The notes under the pieces were generated by a model, which was not told the DNA's origin, ran no database searches, and was given only the letters and a program-made list of their open reading frames with translations. From JTS-RE9 sp964649195 (GTDB lineage Bacteria > Planctomycetota > Phycisphaerae > Phycisphaerales > Phycisphaeraceae): a stretch of 64,000 nt of DNA. Below, in pieces: positions 34,238 to 42,951 of the stretch. The stretch's first letter is position 1, and the number at the start of each line of letters is the position of its first letter. Made by a program: the position numbers and the translations under genes. The DNA is taken from the NCBI GenBank assembly GCA_964649195.1, contig CAZYPK010000005.1, positions 1 to 64,000 on the forward strand, read 5' to 3'.

Positions 34238-35734
34238 TCAATCCGCCGGCACGCATCGCTTCTTCGCCCACGATCGCAGCATCGCGATCTTTTCCGCCAT
34301 GGTGACCGACAGCGGCGGTGAACCGGCGACGGCTTTGAGCAGATGGACCATCGACATCTCACACTTGTCGCCAAAAGCCTCGTACATGGCCGCGATGATC
34401 GCCTGCTCGATCTCCGCGCCGCTGTAGCCCTGCGAGGCGTCGGCCAGGGCATCGAGATCAAAACGGGCGGCATCGCGGTTTCGCTTTTTCAGGTGAATCT
34501 CGAAGATCGTTTTCCGAACCTCACGCGAAGGCAGATCGACGAAAAAGATTTCATCGAACCGCCCCTTGCGAAGCAGCTCCGGCGGCAGGGCCTCGATGTC
34601 GTTGGCGGTGGCGACGATGAAGACCGGGGCGGTGTGGTCCTGCATCCACGTCAGCAGCGAGCCGAACATGCGGCGGGACAAACCGCCATCGACGTTGTGG
34701 CTGGCGGCGGAGGAAAAACCTTTTTCGATCTCGTCGATCCAAAGCACGATCGGAGCCATCGCCTCGGCCTGCCGCAGGGCTTCGCGCAGCTTCTTTTCGG
34801 ATTCGCCGATGAAGCGGTCGTAGAGCACGGAAGGATCCAGCCGCAGCAGCGGCCGCTGCCAGGCGGTGGCGACGGCCTTGGCGCTGAGGCTTTTGCCGGC
34901 GCCCTGCACGCCCAGCAGCAACATGCCGCGCGGGTGAGGCAACCCCTGGGCGGCGGCCTCGTTGGTGAGCGCGCCCTGCCGAAGCGTGAGCCAGCGCTTC
35001 ATTTCGGACAGGCCGCCGATCTGCGAGAGATCGACCGGCGTCTCGACGTACTCGAGCAGTCCATCGGCCCCCAGCGTCTGCCGGCGCAGGGCCAGCAGAT
35101 GATTCATGTCCTCATCGCTGAACCGGCCATCTTCGATGACGGTATCGACGACGATCCGTTCGATCTGCCTTCGCGTCAGGCCGCCGAGGTTTTTCAGGAT
35201 CATCCGCCACTGCGGTTTGCTCACCTCCACCGACAGCTCGCGCCTGCTGCGAATGGTGCGCAGCGTGTCGCGGATGGTCTGGCTGATCTCCGTTTCATCG
35301 GGGAACGAAGGCTCGAACCGCGTGGCATGGGCGGCGATCACCGAAGGCAGCTCCGAGGCGTGGTCGATGAGCACGATGGTCCGTTCCTGCGCCGCGGCCC
35401 TGCGCAGCAGCACGCGCAGGGCCCGCAGGGTGCGGGCGTCGTCGAGGTGGCCGGCCATGTCCAGCAGCACGCACATCTTCGCATCGCGCCTGTCCGCCAG
35501 CCAGGTCAAAGCCGCGGCGGGATGGGCGGTGTCCTTGACGCCTTCGCCGCCCGGCTGCACGCCGTCATACACCCCGCGATCGATCGACCAGCACCAGGGA
35601 TCGCGTCCGCATTCGATGGCCACGTTGATGCACAAACTCAGGGCCTCATCCTCCTCGAAGGTGGAGACGAAAAGACAGGTGTGCCTGCCTTTGACCAAAC
35701 TGAGCATTCGCGTCGCGTCTTTGGTGCTTGTCAT
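34238..35734 (-). CDS. Ycf46-like AAA+ ATPase
   Basis: 498 residues. Full-length similarity in order to Ycf46/FtsH-type AAA proteins: an N-terminal helper region (about 1-200) with LLDMAGHLDDARTLRALRVL and IVLIDHASELP, then the AAA core with LLLGVQGAGKS (Walker A, about 270-281), LWIDEIEKGF (Walker B, about 331-339), IVATANDIEALPPELLRKGRFDEIFFVDLP and SGAEIEQAII. Cyanobacterial and plastid Ycf46 is conserved but poorly understood; roles in CO2 or photosystem regulation are reported. In planctomycetes no role is known. Its stop sits just after the 26-bp inverted repeat element. Confidence 0.88.
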   Translation of the reverse strand: MTSTKDATRMLSLVKGRHTCLFVSTFEEDEALSLCINVAIECGRDPWCWSIDRGVYDGVQPGGEGVKDTAHPAAALTWLADRRDAKMCVLLDMAGHLDDARTLRALRVLLRRAAAQERTIVLIDHASELPSVIAAHATRFEPSFPDETEISQTIRDTLRTIRSRRELSVEVSKPQWRMILKNLGGLTRRQIERIVVDTVIEDGRFSDEDMNHLLALRRQTLGADGLLEYVETPVDLSQIGGLSEMKRWLTLRQGALTNEAAAQGLPHPRGMLLLGVQGAGKSLSAKAVATAWQRPLLRLDPSVLYDRFIGESEKKLREALRQAEAMAPIVLWIDEIEKGFSSAASHNVDGGLSRRMFGSLLTWMQDHTAPVFIVATANDIEALPPELLRKGRFDEIFFVDLPSREVRKTIFEIHLKKRNRDAARFDLDALADASQGYSGAEIEQAIIAAMYEAFGDKCEMSMVHLLKAVAGSPPLSVTMAEKIAMLRSWAKKRCVPAD

Positions 35735-35767
35735 GCGGATACCGGGGGAAGAGGAAGGAGACTTTCA

Positions 35768-35884
35768 TAGCCGCAGCGTCCTCGCTGCGCGTCCGCCCTT
35801 CAAATAAGAAATAAGCAATGACAAATAAATAATAACCAATTGTCTTTGTCCCCCTTCCGCAGACGCGCAGCGAGGACGCTGCGG
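35768..35884. repeat. Paired CGCAGCG palindromes around a low-complexity stretch
   Basis: CGCAGCGTCCTCGCTGCG at 35772-35789 and the complement-oriented CGCAGCGAGGACGCTGCG at 35866-35883 flank AATAAGCAATGACAAATAAA-like AT-rich sequence. It separates the AAA gene start from the BtpA gene stop. Confidence 0.75.
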
Positions 35885-36718
35885 CTACAAAGTCCCCTGT
35901 TCCCTGTCCCCTGTTTCCCGTTCCCCGGCTTTCATGAACGCTTCGACGCGGCGAGGATCGACGGGGTTGGCGGCGACGCCATCGACTTTCAGCGCGCTGC
36001 CGACGATGACGCCGTCGCAGTGCTTGAAGAGCGAGGCGATGGTTTCGGCGCTTGCGCCGCTGCCGACGAAGACCGGCGTGGCGCCCGCCGCCGCCTTGAT
36101 GCGTCCGACCTGGGCCGGGTCGGTCGCCTTGCCGGTGGAGGCGCCGGAGGCGATCACCGCATCGGCCAGGCCGCGATGGATGGTGTCATCCACCTCATCC
36201 TCAATCGCCCTGCGTTCCCCCAGAGGCGAGGCGTGTTTCACATCGACATCCGCCATCACCTTGATATGCCCGGCACCGAGGGCGGCCCGATCGCGTTGCA
36301 GATCGTGGGCGATGCCTTGGATGACGCCCTGGTCGGTGACGCGCCCGCCGCAGAGGATGTTGACGCGAATGAAGGCCGCCCCCACCGCATGGGCGATGGC
36401 CAGGGCGCTGCGGCCATCGTTGCGAAGCATGTTGATGCCCAAAGGCACATCGATGACCTGCCGCACCTGCGCCGCCAGAGCGGTCAGATGGGCAACGACG
36501 GACGAAGGCACAGGGCCGGGGAAGAAGGGGGCATCGCCGAAGTTTTCGATCATGATGCCATGCACCCCGCCGCCGGCGAGAGCCTTCGCATCGGCAATGG
36601 CGCGATCACCCACCGCGCGAAGGTCGCCCGCATAACGCGGACTGCCCGGCAACGGCAACAGGTGAACCATCCCGATCACGATCTTCGACTTGGAAGGCCA
36701 AAGTGAAAGCATGGGCAT
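35885..36718 (-). CDS. BtpA/SgcQ family protein
   Basis: 277 residues from ATG at 36718. TIM-barrel family: KIVIGMVHLLPLPGSPRY, GGVHGIMIENFGDAPF, LGINMLRNDGRSALAIAH, FIRVNILCGGRVTDQGVIQG, HIKVMADVDVKHASPL, DAVIASGASTGKATD, VFVGSGASAETI. Cyanobacterial BtpA affects photosystem I stability; homologues are found in non-photosynthetic bacteria, and the exact reaction is not defined. The last 11 residues (RETGDREQGTL) are encoded by a repeat (GGGACAGGG units) and the stop TAG lies in GTAGCCGCAGCG of the CGCAGCG palindrome family. Confidence 0.85.
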   Translation of the reverse strand: MPMLSLWPSKSKIVIGMVHLLPLPGSPRYAGDLRAVGDRAIADAKALAGGGVHGIMIENFGDAPFFPGPVPSSVVAHLTALAAQVRQVIDVPLGINMLRNDGRSALAIAHAVGAAFIRVNILCGGRVTDQGVIQGIAHDLQRDRAALGAGHIKVMADVDVKHASPLGERRAIEDEVDDTIHRGLADAVIASGASTGKATDPAQVGRIKAAAGATPVFVGSGASAETIASLFKHCDGVIVGSALKVDGVAANPVDPRRVEAFMKAGERETGDREQGTL

Positions 36719-36737
36719 AGTGTAGAGCGCAACAGGC

Positions 36738-36947
36738 CGGCCCGGGGGTTGGGAAGTTTTGGGTGGCTGGGGCTGAGTCCGCGAAGCCCCGGCAAGGGGA
36801 ACCGGGGTAGCCGGGGGGAAGAGGAAGGGGACAGGAGACAAGGGACTTTGTAGCCGCAGCGTCCTCGCTGCGCGTCTGCGGAACGGGAGACAGGAATCAG
36901 AGCGAAGCTGCAAGCGGCTGTTGGACTTCTGACCTCTGACCTCTTCT
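36738..36947. repeat. Repeat mosaic between BtpA and radical SAM genes
   Basis: TGGGTGGCTGGGGCTGAG...GAAGCCCCGGC (about 36757-36795), GGGGACAGG units, a CGCAGCG palindrome (36855-36872) and CTGACCTCTGACCTC, the same order as near 1093-1240 in part. Confidence 0.7.
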
Positions 36948-38495
36948 CTACGCCAGATGCTTCGCCTGTCTTCGCGGGGCGGTGGTCAGCTTGCGGTCCA
37001 CCGTGCGAAGCTCCACCGGCAGGTGCGGACGCAGGAACGGCGGGACATCGCTTCTTCCGGTGCGCTGATAGTCCTCGTGAATCACCTTCGCCACTTCGTT
37101 CGCATCGGCGCGAAGTTCATCCGTCAGATAGCGGAAGAGGTATTCCGTCAGGTTGGTCAGGGCGATGCCGTGCTGTCTGCCGACGCGCTCGTGGAGCCAG
37201 TCGGAGAATCGCAGGAAGGCGGCGAAGGGTGAAGGATTGCGATCGTCGTTGGATTCGCACTGCCACAGCAGCGGCACGGTCTTCACGAAGTTGCCGCTGT
37301 TGGCGATGGTGTCCCAGTATTTTGCAAACCTTCGCATCCGTTGAATCTGTGCGAAGTCGAGCAGCTTGTTCTGGAGAATCTCATAAGGCGGCGTCGGGCT
37401 GTATTTCATCCGCCAGGTCTCATCATGCCTGATGATCGGCGTGCCGCGCAGCCGCTTGAGCATGCCCACCTGAATCTCCTGCGGCCGCATCGCCACCAAC
37501 CGGTCGAACCCGCGCCCGAAGCCGGCCACATCCTCGCCGGGCAGGCCCACGATCAGGTCCGCGTGAACGTGAACCCCCGTTTCCTCCCGCAGAAAACGCA
37601 GGTTTTCCTCCAGCTTCGCATTGTCCTGCCTGCGCGAGATCAGGGCCATCACCTCTTCATCGAAGGTCTGGATGCCCACTTCGAATTGCAGCGCGCCGGG
37701 CGGAAACCGCCTGATCAGATCGCGCAGCGGTTCGGGCAGGCGATCGGGGATCATCTCGAAATGCAGAAACAGATCGGGCACGCGCGAAAGCTGATCGAGG
37801 AAGAACGAGAGGATGCGCCTGCCGATGGTGATGTTGAGGTTGAAGGTGCGATCGACGAACTTGAACCGGCGCAGCCCGCGATCGATCAGGCTTTGCATCG
37901 CCTCGAGGAACGCCTCGAGCGGCGCGTTGCGCACGGGGATGTCCAGCGAGGAGAGGCAGAACTCGCACTTGAACGGGCAGCCGCGCGAGGCTTCGACATA
38001 GACCACGCGGTGTGAAATATCGCGCTGATCGTAATACTCGTAAGGCAGCGCGATCTCCTCCATCTTCGGCAGCGGGGCCGCGATCACCTTCACCGGCGGT
38101 TTCTCGCCGGCCAGCAGCTTGCGGCAAAGCCCGGCGAAGGCCAGGTCCGCTTCGCCGGTGATGATGTAATCCGCCAGCCTCGTCAGTTCCTGCTCATCGG
38201 TTTCGTGGCTGATCTCCGGTCCGCCGGCGATGACGAGGATGTCCGGCCTGAGCCGTTTGAGGTCGGCGATGAGCTGCGTCGATTGCGTGATGTTCCAGAT
38301 ATAGACCCCGATGCCGACGATGCGCGGACCGGCGGCGAGGATCGTTTCGAGCATGTCGCGGGGCTGCTGGTTGATGTCGAACTCGATGATCGCGGTGCGC
38401 TCCCTGAGCGCGCCCATGTTCGCCAGCAGATAGCGCAGGCCGAAGGAGGCATGGGCAAAGCGGGCGTTGAGCGTGGTCAGAAGAATGTCGGGCAT
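36948..38495 (-). CDS. B12-binding radical SAM enzyme (DUF4080-type)
   Basis: 515 residues. N-terminal cobalamin-binding-like half: ILLTTLNARFAHASFGLRYL, DINQQPRDMLE, VGIGVYIWNI, VIAGGPEISHET. Radical SAM half starts near 160 with EASRGCPFKCEFCLSS, in which CxxxCxxC binds the [4Fe-4S] cluster. Then FKFVDRTFNLN and DLIVGLPGED. A C-terminal DUF4080-like part follows. No classical DxHxxG B12 motif is obvious, so cobalamin use is uncertain. Such enzymes are often methyltransferases of unknown substrate. The start lacks a clear ribosome site. Confidence 0.82.
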   Translation of the reverse strand: MPDILLTTLNARFAHASFGLRYLLANMGALRERTAIIEFDINQQPRDMLETILAAGPRIVGIGVYIWNITQSTQLIADLKRLRPDILVIAGGPEISHETDEQELTRLADYIITGEADLAFAGLCRKLLAGEKPPVKVIAAPLPKMEEIALPYEYYDQRDISHRVVYVEASRGCPFKCEFCLSSLDIPVRNAPLEAFLEAMQSLIDRGLRRFKFVDRTFNLNITIGRRILSFFLDQLSRVPDLFLHFEMIPDRLPEPLRDLIRRFPPGALQFEVGIQTFDEEVMALISRRQDNAKLEENLRFLREETGVHVHADLIVGLPGEDVAGFGRGFDRLVAMRPQEIQVGMLKRLRGTPIIRHDETWRMKYSPTPPYEILQNKLLDFAQIQRMRRFAKYWDTIANSGNFVKTVPLLWQCESNDDRNPSPFAAFLRFSDWLHERVGRQHGIALTNLTEYLFRYLTDELRADANEVAKVIHEDYQRTGRSDVPPFLRPHLPVELRTVDRKLTTAPRRQAKHLA

Positions 38496-38538
38496 GGGGG
38501 GATTCTAGGTCGTCGAGGGTTTGTCGTCTGTCTGTTCT

Positions 38539-38637
38539 TAGCCGCAGCGTCCTCGCTGCGCGTCTGCGCAGACGCGCAGCGAGGACGCTGCGGTTAAGAA
38601 AGACGCGCAGCGAGGACGCTGCGGTTAAGAAAGACGC
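38539..38637. repeat. Three clustered CGCAGCG palindromes
   Basis: CGCAGCG...CGCTGCG palindromes at 38543-38560, 38575-38592 and 38606-38623, alternating in orientation, with AGACGCGCAGCGAGGACG and CGGTTAAGAAAGACG linkers. Densest occurrence of the family. Confidence 0.85.
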
Positions 38638-38745
38638 CCGCAACCTTCACGCCCGGTGCGGGTAGTCTTTGTAATTGGGGCGTTGTGATCTATGATTGTG
38701 ATCCATAATGGCTCGCTTGTTTCCTTCATCCGCGGAGTTGCCGCC

Positions 38746-40482
38746 ATGCACCATGTCGCCCAACGGTCGTTTCTTCCCTGCCTGCTGCTGGCGTGGCTGC
38801 CGATGTGGTCGGCGGATTGCCGGGCGGATGTGAAGGCGGAGTTCGACAGGCTCTTCGGCGCGGAGGTCAAGCGCGTCACCGCGACGCCTGACCCGGCCGA
38901 TGATGTGGAGCTGGCGCAGCTGCTGCTCAACGCCTCGCGGCGTTCGACCGACGATGCCGAGATGCGCGACCTGCTTTGCGAGTATGCCTACGCCCTGGGC
39001 AGCCGTGATGTGTCGGGGTATCCGGTGGCGGTCGAAGCGATGCAACTGGTGGCCGAGGGCGATCCGGGCAAGGCCGCCGAGTGCAACGCGAAGGTGCTGG
39101 CGGTCTATCAGCGGGGCTACGAGCGATCGACCGGCGACAAGAAAATCGAAGCGGGTCAGTTGTACGTCGATTACCTCTCCACCCAGGCCGACGCCCGCCT
39201 GGCCGCCAAGGATTATTCGGAGGCGATGAACCTGCTTCGCCGCGCCAGGCCGGTGGCCATTGCGGTCAAGTCGGAACTGAAGGATGCGATCCAGTCGCGC
39301 ATCGACACCTACACCCCGCTGGCCCTCACTTGGACGCGCATCGAGGCCGCCGAGCGGAAGCTCAAGGCCAACCCCTGGGACAAGACCACCCATGCCCAGC
39401 TTGTCGAGTTCTACATCACCGACATGGATGATCCCGCCAAAGCCGCCAAACACCTCGAACTGGGCGGTGACGACACCCAGAAGAAAATGATCCCCCTCGC
39501 CGCCAAATCGATCGGCGACATCGACAAGCCCGCCGCCCTCTCCCTGGCCGACTACTACGAGGGGCTGTCGAAGAAAGGCATCAGCCTGACCCGCGCCGCG
39601 ATGCTCACGCGATCGAAAGGCTACTACGAACATTACATGACCCTGCACACGACCGAAGATGTGCAGAAGACCGCCGCATCGCTGAACATGAAGCGCGTCA
39701 CCGATGCCCTGGCGAAACTCGAAGCGGAATCGGGCGGCGTCAAGAAACCGGACCTCGCCGATGGCAGGACGATCGAGCTTCTCGATTACGTCGATCCTTC
39801 GCGCGACGGGCAGCGCGGCCGCTGGTGGCGGCATGGCGAAACGATCAAGGTCGATCGCGGCGGCTTCGCCGAAATCCCCCTGCTCAAGCCCGCCGTCCGC
39901 ATCGAAGGCGGCAGCTACAACCTCAAGCTGAAATTCGTCCGCGATCAGGGCGAAGGCTCCATCGGCATCGTTTTCCCCGTGGGAAACACGCAGGTCACCT
40001 ACACGGTCAACCTCTTCCCGCAAGGCGCGGCCGGCCTGTCCGATGTCAACGGCCAGGGCGCCGCCCAGAACGCCACGCGAAAAGATGTCAGCATCACCAA
40101 CGGCAAGGTGCACCTGGCCGACATCACCGTCAAGGCCGATGATGACGGCGGCGCGGCCATCGCCATTTCGTTCGACGGCAGAAGCGTGCTCGAATGGAAA
40201 GGCAAACAGTCGGAGCTTTCCGTCAACGATCTGGTCAGCCCGCGCGACGCCAGGGCCGTGGCGCTGGTCAGCTTCAACGCTGCGGTCACCTTCGGCAGCG
40301 TCAAGCTCAGGATGCTTTCAGGCAAGGCGGACACGCTGGAAAAACCGGTCGAGAAAAGCGTGAAGACGGAAACCGCCAAGCAGCCGGTGGAGCGCGAACA
40401 GCCTCGCGATGAGGAACGGCGCAACCGCGAGAAGATGATCGAGGATTTCATCAAGGGCCGGGGCAAGGGCAAGGGGCGGTGA
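38746..40482 (+). CDS. Secreted protein of unknown function
   Basis: 578 residues from ATG 38746 (GGAG at 38733-38736); a start at 38692 would put extra residues before the signal peptide. Signal: FLPCLLLAWLPMWSADCRA. Mature part has helical, TPR-like segments (about 30-330; ELAQLLLNASRRS, KAAECNAKVLAVYQRGYERS) and a beta-rich part (about 360-540; YNLKLKFVRDQGEGSIGIVFPVG, AIAISFDGRSVLEWKG), then a basic Lys/Arg/Gly tail. The middle beta part resembles a concanavalin-like or carbohydrate-binding sheet domain, but this is a guess. Family not recognised. Confidence 0.65.
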   Translation: MHHVAQRSFLPCLLLAWLPMWSADCRADVKAEFDRLFGAEVKRVTATPDPADDVELAQLLLNASRRSTDDAEMRDLLCEYAYALGSRDVSGYPVAVEAMQLVAEGDPGKAAECNAKVLAVYQRGYERSTGDKKIEAGQLYVDYLSTQADARLAAKDYSEAMNLLRRARPVAIAVKSELKDAIQSRIDTYTPLALTWTRIEAAERKLKANPWDKTTHAQLVEFYITDMDDPAKAAKHLELGGDDTQKKMIPLAAKSIGDIDKPAALSLADYYEGLSKKGISLTRAAMLTRSKGYYEHYMTLHTTEDVQKTAASLNMKRVTDALAKLEAESGGVKKPDLADGRTIELLDYVDPSRDGQRGRWWRHGETIKVDRGGFAEIPLLKPAVRIEGGSYNLKLKFVRDQGEGSIGIVFPVGNTQVTYTVNLFPQGAAGLSDVNGQGAAQNATRKDVSITNGKVHLADITVKADDDGGAAIAISFDGRSVLEWKGKQSELSVNDLVSPRDARAVALVSFNAAVTFGSVKLRMLSGKADTLEKPVEKSVKTETAKQPVEREQPRDEERRNREKMIEDFIKGRGKGKGR

Positions 40483-40483
40483 A

Positions 40484-40620
40484 TCGGAGCCGGGGGAGCC
40501 GGGGGAGCCAAGGGAGCCAAGGGAGCCGGGGCTTCGCAGAGCCTCAGCCCCAGCCACCCACCCAAAACTTCTCACCCAAAACTTCTCAAACCCCGGCCCC
40601 CGGGGGGGCATGTCCCCACG
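40484..40620. repeat. GGAGCC / TGGGGCTGAG repeat block
   Basis: GGAGCCGGGG units, then GGGGCTTCGC, CAGCCCCAGCCACCCACCC (inverse of the TGGGGCTGAG family) and repeated ACCCAAAACTTCTC. Directly follows the stop of 38746-40482. Confidence 0.75.
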
Positions 40621-40644
40621 ACCGCATTGGCTATACTTCGCGGC

Positions 40645-41667
40645 GTGAATGCCGCTCCGAATTCAACTTGTTCCGCCCCGCATCGGGCGCGGTTTGATGC
40701 GATGGTCGAGGTCAATCGGCCGATCTGCCGCGAGCATTTTCTGCTGCGCATGCGCATCGATTCGGGCACGCCGTTTCCTGCGACCCGACCGGGGGTGTTC
40801 ATTCAACTGGGTTGTCGCACGCCTGATGGGGCGATCGATCAGGATTTGCTTCAAGGCCATGACTGCCAGTGGCTGCCCGGCCAGATGCCCGCGCTGTCGC
40901 AGCCGGAGCTGTGCCATCCTTTGGCGCTGCTGCGGCGGCCTTTCAGTCTGGCGGGGCGCGGTGACGACGATCGCGGCACATGGGTGGAGATCATCCACCG
41001 CGTGGTGGGCGTGGGCACCGCGTGGCTGGCGCAGCTTCGGCCCGGTGATGCGGTCGATCTGATCGGGCCGCTGGGCAATCACTTCGCGCTGCCTGATGAA
41101 AAGTCGATCGGCCTGCTGGTGGGCGGCGGCGTGGGGCTGCCGCCGATGTTCTATCTGGCGCAGGCGATGAAGGAGCGCGGCTGGCAGGCGGTCGGTTTTG
41201 TCGGAGCGCTGACAAGCGATCTGCTGGCGGTGACGTTTCGGGATGACGCCTTGCCCGATGTTTCGGGTATGCCGGTGAAGAGCGTGGAGGAGTTCGCATC
41301 GCAAGGCTACCCGGCGGTGATCACCACCGATGACGGCTCGCTGGGACTCAAGGGCCGCATCACCGCGGGCGTCGAAAAGTTTCTGCTGACGCTTTCACCC
41401 GCACAGGCGCGGCGGGCGGTCGTTTACACCTGCGGCCCGGAGCCGATGATGCACGCGGTGGCGAAGCTGGCCAAACATCACGGGGTGGATTGCCAGGTCT
41501 GCCTCGAACAGGCGATGGCCTGCGGCATGGCCACGTGCCAGTCGTGCATCGTGAAGATCGAAGACGCCCAAAAACCGCACGGCATCGATGGACACGGCCG
41601 CCCCTGGCGCTACAAACTCGCCTGCACCGATGGGCCGGTGTTCGATGCGGAGGAGGTGGTCTGGTGA
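40645..41667 (+). CDS. Dihydroorotate dehydrogenase electron-transfer subunit (PyrK-like)
   Basis: 340 residues from GTG 40645; TTG 40627 would be an upstream alternative. FNR-like: RRPFSLAGRG (FAD), VGLPPMFYLA-type nucleotide-binding GGGVGLPPM, VVYTCGPEPMMHAVAKLA, then the [2Fe-2S] part LEQAMACGMATCQSC and a later Cys in LACTDGPVFDAEEV. This is the PyrK order; PyrK passes electrons from PyrD to NAD. No pyrD neighbour, so the assignment to pyrimidine synthesis is from family only. TATACT 14 nt before the GTG could be a promoter -10. Convergent with comF, 9 bp between stops. Confidence 0.8.
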   Translation: MNAAPNSTCSAPHRARFDAMVEVNRPICREHFLLRMRIDSGTPFPATRPGVFIQLGCRTPDGAIDQDLLQGHDCQWLPGQMPALSQPELCHPLALLRRPFSLAGRGDDDRGTWVEIIHRVVGVGTAWLAQLRPGDAVDLIGPLGNHFALPDEKSIGLLVGGGVGLPPMFYLAQAMKERGWQAVGFVGALTSDLLAVTFRDDALPDVSGMPVKSVEEFASQGYPAVITTDDGSLGLKGRITAGVEKFLLTLSPAQARRAVVYTCGPEPMMHAVAKLAKHHGVDCQVCLEQAMACGMATCQSCIVKIEDAQKPHGIDGHGRPWRYKLACTDGPVFDAEEVVW

Positions 41668-41676
41668 TCGCGCCTT

Positions 41677-42438
41677 TCAGATCAGCTTGAAATCCGCATG
41701 TTTGGGATCGGCGACGGCGGCCACGGCCACATTCACCTTCGCCGCCCCCGCCTGCCGCAGCAGCCTGGCGCAGACCGTCAGGGTCGAGCCGCTGGTTTTC
41801 ACATCATCCACCAGCCAGACTTCGTAACCCGTCAGATCGACCTCATCGAGCCGAAACGCATGGCGCACATTGAACCCGCGATGCGAAGCGAGCACGCGGG
41901 TCTGCGGCCGCTGCCAGCCTTTGCGGTGCAGCAGTTCCACCACGCGCCACCGCAGCGCGGCGGCAAAGGCGTCGGCGATCAGATGCGTCTGGCTGTAGCC
42001 GCGCCGCCAGCGGCGCAGCAGCGGCGAAGGCACCGGAACGACGATCGACTTTCCACGATCCTCCACCGCTTGAATCTGCCCGGCCAGCGCCCCGCCCAGC
42101 CACGGCCCCCAGGTCCACTGCCGGTGAAACTTCATCGCCACAATCCACGAAGCCAGCGGCGGCGTATAAAGCCCCAGCCGAACGATCCGATCCCACGCCG
42201 GCGATTTGCCCAGGCATTGCGAACAGCCGCGCTCCGTCGCTTCGCCCGGCCCCGCCGATGCCCCGCAGCGATGACAATAAACATCCGCCTGATCCACCTG
42301 CCACCCCTTCTCGCGGGCGGCTTTCAATTCCTCTTCCACCAGCGAGGGAAACAACTCATCGACACCGGCCACCAGTGTTGACCATGCCCCGGCCAGCAGC
42401 GAGCGAAATGAAAAAGCAAGACGGCCCATGCAAGACAT
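41677..42438 (-). CDS. ComF-family phosphoribosyltransferase-like protein
   Basis: 253 residues. N-terminal zinc-binding-type cluster CHRCG...CSQCLG, then the PRTase fold with IVVPVPSPLLRRWRRGYSQTHLIADAFA, PQTRVLASHRGFNVRHAF and the PRPP motif VWLVDDVKTSGST. ComF is needed for DNA uptake in competent bacteria; many genomes carry it without the rest of the competence set. None of that machinery is adjacent here. Two starts are possible, at 42438 and 42429. Confidence 0.88.
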   Translation of the reverse strand: MSCMGRLAFSFRSLLAGAWSTLVAGVDELFPSLVEEELKAAREKGWQVDQADVYCHRCGASAGPGEATERGCSQCLGKSPAWDRIVRLGLYTPPLASWIVAMKFHRQWTWGPWLGGALAGQIQAVEDRGKSIVVPVPSPLLRRWRRGYSQTHLIADAFAAALRWRVVELLHRKGWQRPQTRVLASHRGFNVRHAFRLDEVDLTGYEVWLVDDVKTSGSTLTVCARLLRQAGAAKVNVAVAAVADPKHADFKLI

Positions 42439-42655
42439 TGTGACATGAAGTCGGGCGGGATGTCGATCCGAGCCGCGCGGCTCGGATAAGGCGGAATGCC
42501 GTCGCCCTGCCTTTTCAGAGCCGGGTTCTGTGAGCTTCTCGGCTCATGTACCGCCGGGGTATTCTGCGCGCGGCGCCGATACCCCGACGGCTCGCCAAGC
42601 CTCGCCATCGGGCTTGGCGCCACATTCGGTACATGAGCCGCCGCGTGGGGGCGGT
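42439..42655. other. Intergenic dyads between comF and the transposase remnant
   Basis: GGCTCATGTACCG (42541-42553) and its complement CGGTACATGAGCC (42627-42639) flank a copy of the CCCCGACGGCTC / CTCGCCATCGGGC motif (42581-42614). GCCGCC...GGGCGG followed by eight T (to 42662) is a weak terminator-like structure on the plus strand. Confidence 0.5.
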
Positions 42656-42902
42656 TTTTTTTCAGCAGGTTGATCACCTGGCCGCGCAGGATGGCGAAGT
42701 TGCAGGGGCCGTGGTCCTTGCGGATGCGGTCGGCGTCTTCGTGAAAGCACACATCCAGGCTCCAGTGCAGGTTGTTCTCCACGCTCCGGTGGCCGCGCAC
42801 CGGCGCCGCCGTGATCTCGTTGGACTTCCCATCGACGGCCAGTTGGCCCGGCGCCAGGTGATTGTGCCGGTCGGTCCCAGGCGTTGATCATGCGGATCGG
42901 AG
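42656..42902 (-). pseudogene. ISAs1-family transposase remnant
   Basis: On the minus strand the frame reads LAPGQLAVDGKSNEITA, the central ISAs1 segment (glvLGQ.av..KSNEITA). Directly after it comes RGHRSVENNLHWSLDVCF, HEDADRIRKDHGPCNFAI and NLLKK, the C-terminal domain. The DDE core between them is missing, so an internal deletion is seen. Further upstream MINAWDR is out of frame because GACC is duplicated (GGGACCGACCGGCAC where GGGACCGGCAC would keep frame). Not functional. Confidence 0.8.
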
Positions 42903-42951
42903 CCTGAGAACTTATTCCGGGGGGCCGGATGGGGCTTGTCCCGAACTCAGG

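Noticed and set aside
34010..34321. Short ORFs inside the 26-bp inverted repeat element
   Set aside because: They run through both inverted ends and into the AAA gene end; no start signal.
34343..35770. Plus-strand ORF opposite the AAA+ gene
   Set aside because: Shadow frame; Walker motifs read only on the minus strand.
42541..42639. attC-like site in the comF-upstream dyad
   Set aside because: Only one 13-bp dyad without integron core sites or integrase; better described as repeat sequence.
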